52,811 nucleotides of DNA from Deltaproteobacteria bacterium (GTDB taxonomy: Bacteria > Desulfobacterota > Binatia > Binatales > Binataceae). Where the stretch lies: the NCBI GenBank assembly GCA_003135135.1, contig PLDK01000002.1, positions 1,376 through 54,186 on the forward strand, read 5' to 3'. Below, one piece after another: positions 50,010-52,811 of the stretch (the stretch's first letter is position 1; every line of letters starts with the position of its first letter). A program made the translations under genes and the position numbers. The notes beneath the pieces are model-generated. The model searched no databases. It was given only the letters and a program-made list of their open reading frames with translations, and was not told the DNA's origin.

Positions 50010-50774
50010 ATGTTAAAACAAACCGGCACCGCCGTCGTCGAGAAACTGATAGGGGAACTTGGCGACGCGCGCAAAACCGTGCAACGCCGTGCGATCGACG
50101 AACTCGTGGCGATCGCCGCCGCAGGCAACCCAATCGTCACTGAAAAACTTCGCGACTCAATCGCCGGCGCCGATCGCCGCGTGCGATGGGCTGCTGCCTA
50201 CGCGCTGGGCCAAATCGGTGCGGGCGCGTTTGCGATGGACTGCGCGGACGCGCTGTGCGAGGCGATGTCCGACGACGACGGCGATATCAGATGGGCGGCG
50301 ACCGGCCTGATGGTCCAGCTCGGGCGCAAAAATCTTGCGCCGATTAGCGCGCGCCTGCTCAAACTCGCTGCCGATCCCGCCAGCCGCCACAACGCGCGCA
50401 AGATGGCGCTCTACTGCCTCCGCGACCTCGGTATCACCGGCCCTGACCTGCTCGCCGTCGTCGAGCGCGCCGTGCACGACTCGGATGTTCACGTGCGGCT
50501 GGCGGGGTTGGCAGTGCTGTCGCAGTTGCGCGACGCGCCGGAAGCGGCGGCGAGAATCATGCTCGGATGCCTCAAATCCGATCCCGACGCGGGCGTGCGC
50601 CGCGCGGCAGCCTCGGCGCTCGGCAATATTCAACGCGCAACCGCGGACGCGACAGCTGCGCTCGCGGCCGCGGCGGCCGACCGCTGCGACGAATCGCTGG
50701 CGCGAGCCGCGCGCGGCGCGCTCGATCGTCTGGGGAAAGACCGGCCGAAGAAAAACGGGATGGAGAAACCCTGA
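50010..50774 (+). CDS. HEAT-repeat protein
   Basis: A 254-residue alpha-solenoid made of about five to six HEAT or PBS-lyase-type repeats, such as RRVRWAAAYALGQIGAGA, GDIRWAATGLMVQLGR, VHVRLAGLAVLSQLRDA and AGVRRAAASALGNIQRA. No enzyme domain or signal peptide. Such proteins usually mediate protein binding; relatives can also be involved in cofactor attachment or phycobilin lyase reactions. It begins 25 bases after the LplA-like stop and its stop overlaps the next start by one base (TGATG). Function unknown. Confidence 0.85.
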   Translation: MLKQTGTAVVEKLIGELGDARKTVQRRAIDELVAIAAAGNPIVTEKLRDSIAGADRRVRWAAAYALGQIGAGAFAMDCADALCEAMSDDDGDIRWAATGLMVQLGRKNLAPISARLLKLAADPASRHNARKMALYCLRDLGITGPDLLAVVERAVHDSDVHVRLAGLAVLSQLRDAPEAAARIMLGCLKSDPDAGVRRAAASALGNIQRATADATAALAAAAADRCDESLARAARGALDRLGKDRPKKNGMEKP

Positions 50775-51259
50775 TGGCAACGAAAGCGAAACCCATCGCG
50801 GCGAACGATCCGGCCACTCGGCTTGGCGATCCGCACGTGCGGGAGTTTGTCGCCGGCGCCCGCGTCGCCCATCTGGCAACCGCCGACGGCGCCGGCGCTC
50901 CGCACAACGTCCCGCTCTGCTACTGGTTCGACGGCGAGCGCATCTACTTCGCGATCGACGAGAAACCCAAGCGTCAAACCGGTTTGGCGCTCAAGCGGAT
51001 GCGCAATATCGCGGAAAATCCACGCGTCGCAATCGTGATCGATCACTATGAAGAAGATTGGTCGCAACTCGCGTACGTGCTGATTCGTGGACACGCCCGC
51101 GTGGTCGAAGACCCCGAAGAATACATCGGCGCGATACGTCATCTGCGCGACAAATATCTGCAGTACCGCGCGATGAGTCTGACACCGGAGAAAAATCCAA
51201 TCGTGAAGGTCGAACCGGTCAGCGTGCACGCATGGGGCGCGCGTTTCGGCAGGGGCTGA
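50774..51259 (+). CDS. PPOX-class F420-dependent oxidoreductase
   Basis: A 161-residue split-barrel flavin/F420 protein. RVAHLATADGAGAPHNVPLCYWFDGERIYFAIDEKPKR (about 29-66) and NIAENPRVAIVIDHYEEDW are characteristic of the TIGR03668-like group of PPOX F420 enzymes. It would use reduced F420 to act on an unknown substrate. The start ATG overlaps the HEAT stop by one base. The last codons (Gly-Arg-Gly) and the stop lie inside repeat copy 3. A frame extension upstream to 50567 lies in the HEAT gene and was not used. Confidence 0.9.
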   Translation: MATKAKPIAANDPATRLGDPHVREFVAGARVAHLATADGAGAPHNVPLCYWFDGERIYFAIDEKPKRQTGLALKRMRNIAENPRVAIVIDHYEEDWSQLAYVLIRGHARVVEDPEEYIGAIRHLRDKYLQYRAMSLTPEKNPIVKVEPVSVHAWGARFGRG

Positions 51260-51326
51260 CCCCTGCACCGCAGGGCTGAGCCCTGCACCCAGTGTTAACG
51301 CCGCGCTCCGTTGTCGCGCGCGGCCA
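51249..51326. repeat. Dispersed palindromic repeat (type II), copy 3
   Basis: Modules in order: GCAGGGGCTGACCCCTGC (51249-51266), GCAGGGCTGAGCCCTGC (51270-51286), ACCCAGTGTTAAC, and the GCCGCGC...GCGCGCGGC hairpin (51300-51324). The first module overlaps the end of the F420 gene. Confidence 0.88.
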
Positions 51327-51366
51327 CTTCCAAGGCCAAGCCGGGCATGTCAACCATAGTTCGAGC

Positions 51367-52083
51367 ATGATTCGCGGCGTCATATTCGATCTCGACGGGA
51401 CCCTCGTCGACACCGAGCCGTTGCACTTCGCGGCCTTCAACGAGGTTTTACGGCCCGAAGGAATCGAAATCCCACTTGACGAATACTTCGCGCGGCTGAT
51501 TGGACTTAACGATCACGATTGTTTCGCCATGGTGCTGCGCGAGAATCGCAAGGACGCAGGCGAGGAACATATCGCGGGCCTGATGGCGCGCAAGACCACG
51601 GTCTATCAAGCGATGATTGCGGATCGCGAGGTTCTCTACCCGGGCGCCGAGAAGTTCGCGCGCGAATGCGCGCAACGATTTCCACTGATGATCGCGACCG
51701 GTACGCTGCGCGCCGAGGCCGAAGCGATTCTTCGCCGCGCCGGACTGCGCGAGTTGTTTCTCGACATTATCGCGGCGGAGGACGTCGCGCGCGGCAAGCC
51801 CGAGCCCGACGGTTTCATCGCGGCGCTTGGGCGGCTTGGATCTATCCTTCGGCCGCGCGATCCGATCCGGGCCGACGAATGCATCGCGGTCGAGGACACG
51901 CGGGCCGGAATCGAGGCGGCGCATCGCGCGGGCATGAAAGTGATAGCGCTATGCCATAGCGCGGCGGCGGCCGACCTCGCGGCGGCCGACGTCGTGCGCG
52001 ATTCGATTTCCGGGCTGGACCTCGACGAGATTTTGCGCGCCCTTTCGAGCAGCGGGTCGAAAAAAAGCATAGGAGCACGATGA
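51367..52083 (+). CDS. HAD-superfamily phosphatase/phosphomutase
   Basis: A 238-residue HAD protein close to beta-phosphoglucomutase and related phosphatases. Motif I is FDLDGTLVDTEPLH (Asp8 and Asp10), with a helical cap up to about 80, motif II in IATGTLRAEAEAIL, motif III GKPEPDGF and motif IV AVEDTRAGIEAA. The start ATG at 51367 lies after repeat copy 3; a frame extension to 51292 would pass through the repeat and is rejected. Its stop overlaps the GST start (ATGA). Substrate unknown. Confidence 0.9.
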   Translation: MIRGVIFDLDGTLVDTEPLHFAAFNEVLRPEGIEIPLDEYFARLIGLNDHDCFAMVLRENRKDAGEEHIAGLMARKTTVYQAMIADREVLYPGAEKFARECAQRFPLMIATGTLRAEAEAILRRAGLRELFLDIIAAEDVARGKPEPDGFIAALGRLGSILRPRDPIRADECIAVEDTRAGIEAAHRAGMKVIALCHSAAAADLAAADVVRDSISGLDLDEILRALSSSGSKKSIGAR

Positions 52084-52751
52084 TGGCGGCAAAGCTGTAC
52101 CAATTTCTCGGCAGCCCATTCTGCGCCAAGGCGCGCAAGCTGCTCGCGTTCAAGGGCGTCGATTTCGAAGTCGTCGAGGTTGACTACCTGGAGCGCAAGG
52201 AATTGCTGATCGCCTCGGGGCAGATAATGGTGCCGGCGGTCACGCTCGAGGGCGACAAGACGATCGTCGATTCCGCGGCAATCGCGCTGCGACTCGAGGA
52301 GCTTTATCCCGAGCCGACGATTTTCCCCTCTGGATGGCGCGGGATGCATCTCGTGCTCGCCGATTACATCGACAACCAACTCGAGGACGCGCTGTATCGC
52401 GTCGCGCTGGCCGACGAACTCGCGATTCACGTTCGGGAGGGTGCGGATCGCGCCGCGTTATGGCGTCTGATTCGCGAGCGCAAGTACGGCGCGGGTTTTG
52501 TCGATCAAACTATCTCGGAGCATCCAGCCAACTGGGAACGCGCGCGCGCCGCCCTGGCGCCGTTCGAGGAGCAACTGGCGAGCATGCCGTTTCTGACCGG
52601 CAGGATCGGGCTGGCGGATTTCGCGCTCTATGGCCAGTTGTTCTATCTGGCGTTCACGGGCGAATTGAAAATCCCCGCCGACATGAAAAATCTGCGCGCG
52701 TTTTTCGGACGAGTCGATCGGATCAGCTCAGTGCTCGAAGAGCAGGGGTGA
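52080..52751 (+). CDS. Glutathione S-transferase-family protein
   Basis: A 223-residue protein. The N-terminal thioredoxin-like domain has YQFLGSPFCAKARKLLAFKGVDFE (about 6-29) with a Cys in place of the usual Ser or Tyr, then MVPAVTLEGDKTIVDSAAIALRLEE (about 60-84), which includes the cis-Pro and the glutathione-contacting Asp-Ser. The helical C-terminal domain ends with MPFLTGRIGLADFALYGQL. It probably conjugates or reduces small molecules. The first ATG overlaps the HAD stop; AGGAG lies four bases upstream of it and seven of the second ATG, which may be the true start. Repeat copy 4 begins right after the stop. Confidence 0.88.
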   Translation: MMAAKLYQFLGSPFCAKARKLLAFKGVDFEVVEVDYLERKELLIASGQIMVPAVTLEGDKTIVDSAAIALRLEELYPEPTIFPSGWRGMHLVLADYIDNQLEDALYRVALADELAIHVREGADRAALWRLIRERKYGAGFVDQTISEHPANWERARAALAPFEEQLASMPFLTGRIGLADFALYGQLFYLAFTGELKIPADMKNLRAFFGRVDRISSVLEEQG

Positions 52752-52811
52752 GCAGGGCTGAGCCCTGCACCCACCCTTAAGGCCAGCCGCCGTTGGCGGC
52801 GGCATGAAGGA
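52752..52811. repeat. Dispersed palindromic repeat (type II), copy 4, partial
   Basis: GCAGGGCTGAGCCCTGC (52752-52768), then ACCCACCCTTAAGG and a different hairpin GCCGCCGTTGGCGGC (52786-52800). The second hairpin replaces the GCCGCGCTCC one of other copies but has the same position and the same loop base pattern. It runs to the window end and may be cut. Confidence 0.75.

Overview
This is a 52.8 kb, GC-rich chromosomal segment from an uncultivated-type bacterium. It has long genes on both strands, short gaps, many 4-base ATGA or GTGA overlaps, and almost no mobile DNA. Several traits point to a deltaproteobacterial or Binatota-like lineage: the string pheA-hisC-tyrA-cmk-rpsA-ihfB, a DUF4911 protein, two tandem ArsA-type ATPases, luciferase-like and PPOX-type F420 enzymes, an APH-fold phosphotransferase, and outer-membrane lipoproteins. 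This placement is an inference. The window has no rRNA or tRNA gene to anchor it.

Layout. 0.1-4.2 kb: DUF4911, two overlapping ArsA-like ATPases, a phasin-like coiled coil, a small membrane protein and an exported alpha/beta hydrolase. 4.6-9.9 kb: a mainly plus-strand metabolic block (F420-type oxidoreductase, MCE-like lipoprotein, APH phosphotransferase, a small unknown protein, a Cys-rich protein, a ThDP enzyme). 9.9-12.7 kb: a HAD phosphatase, an HxlR regulator, an AT-richer gap, an orphan excisionase-type HTH protein and an SDR lacking its catalytic Tyr. 12.8-18.8 kb: a TetR-controlled YbhGFSR-type efflux operon in which the double ATPase is split into two genes. 18.8-24.2 kb: an exported DUF255 protein, a remnant of a CAP domain, an O-methyltransferase, a probable lipoprotein and an MBL-fold hydrolase.

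24.3-38.7 kb is a continuous minus-strand housekeeping region. mutL, miaA and accA are translationally coupled. After a repeat-rich gap come pheA, hisC, tyrA, cmk, rpsA, ihfB, a HIT protein, a MoxR ATPase, a VWA protein and a DNA methyltransferase, with no gap over 60 bases. aroA, normally between tyrA and cmk, is absent. 39.0-44.3 kb carries an exported unknown protein, L28, another exported protein, a polytopic membrane protein and a crotonase. 44.3-48.6 kb (minus) carries a WecA/FlaA1 fusion, a YHS/NosL-like Cys protein and a second ThDP enzyme. 48.9-52.8 kb (plus) carries an LplA-like protein, a HEAT-repeat protein, an F420 oxidoreductase, a HAD phosphatase and a GST.

The most distinctive non-coding feature is a family of palindromic intergenic repeats (about 60-80 bases) at the window start, in the pheA/accA gap and around the last four genes. 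Two copies differ by paired, compensatory stem changes. No CRISPR array, insertion sequence, prophage or confident rho-independent terminator was found.
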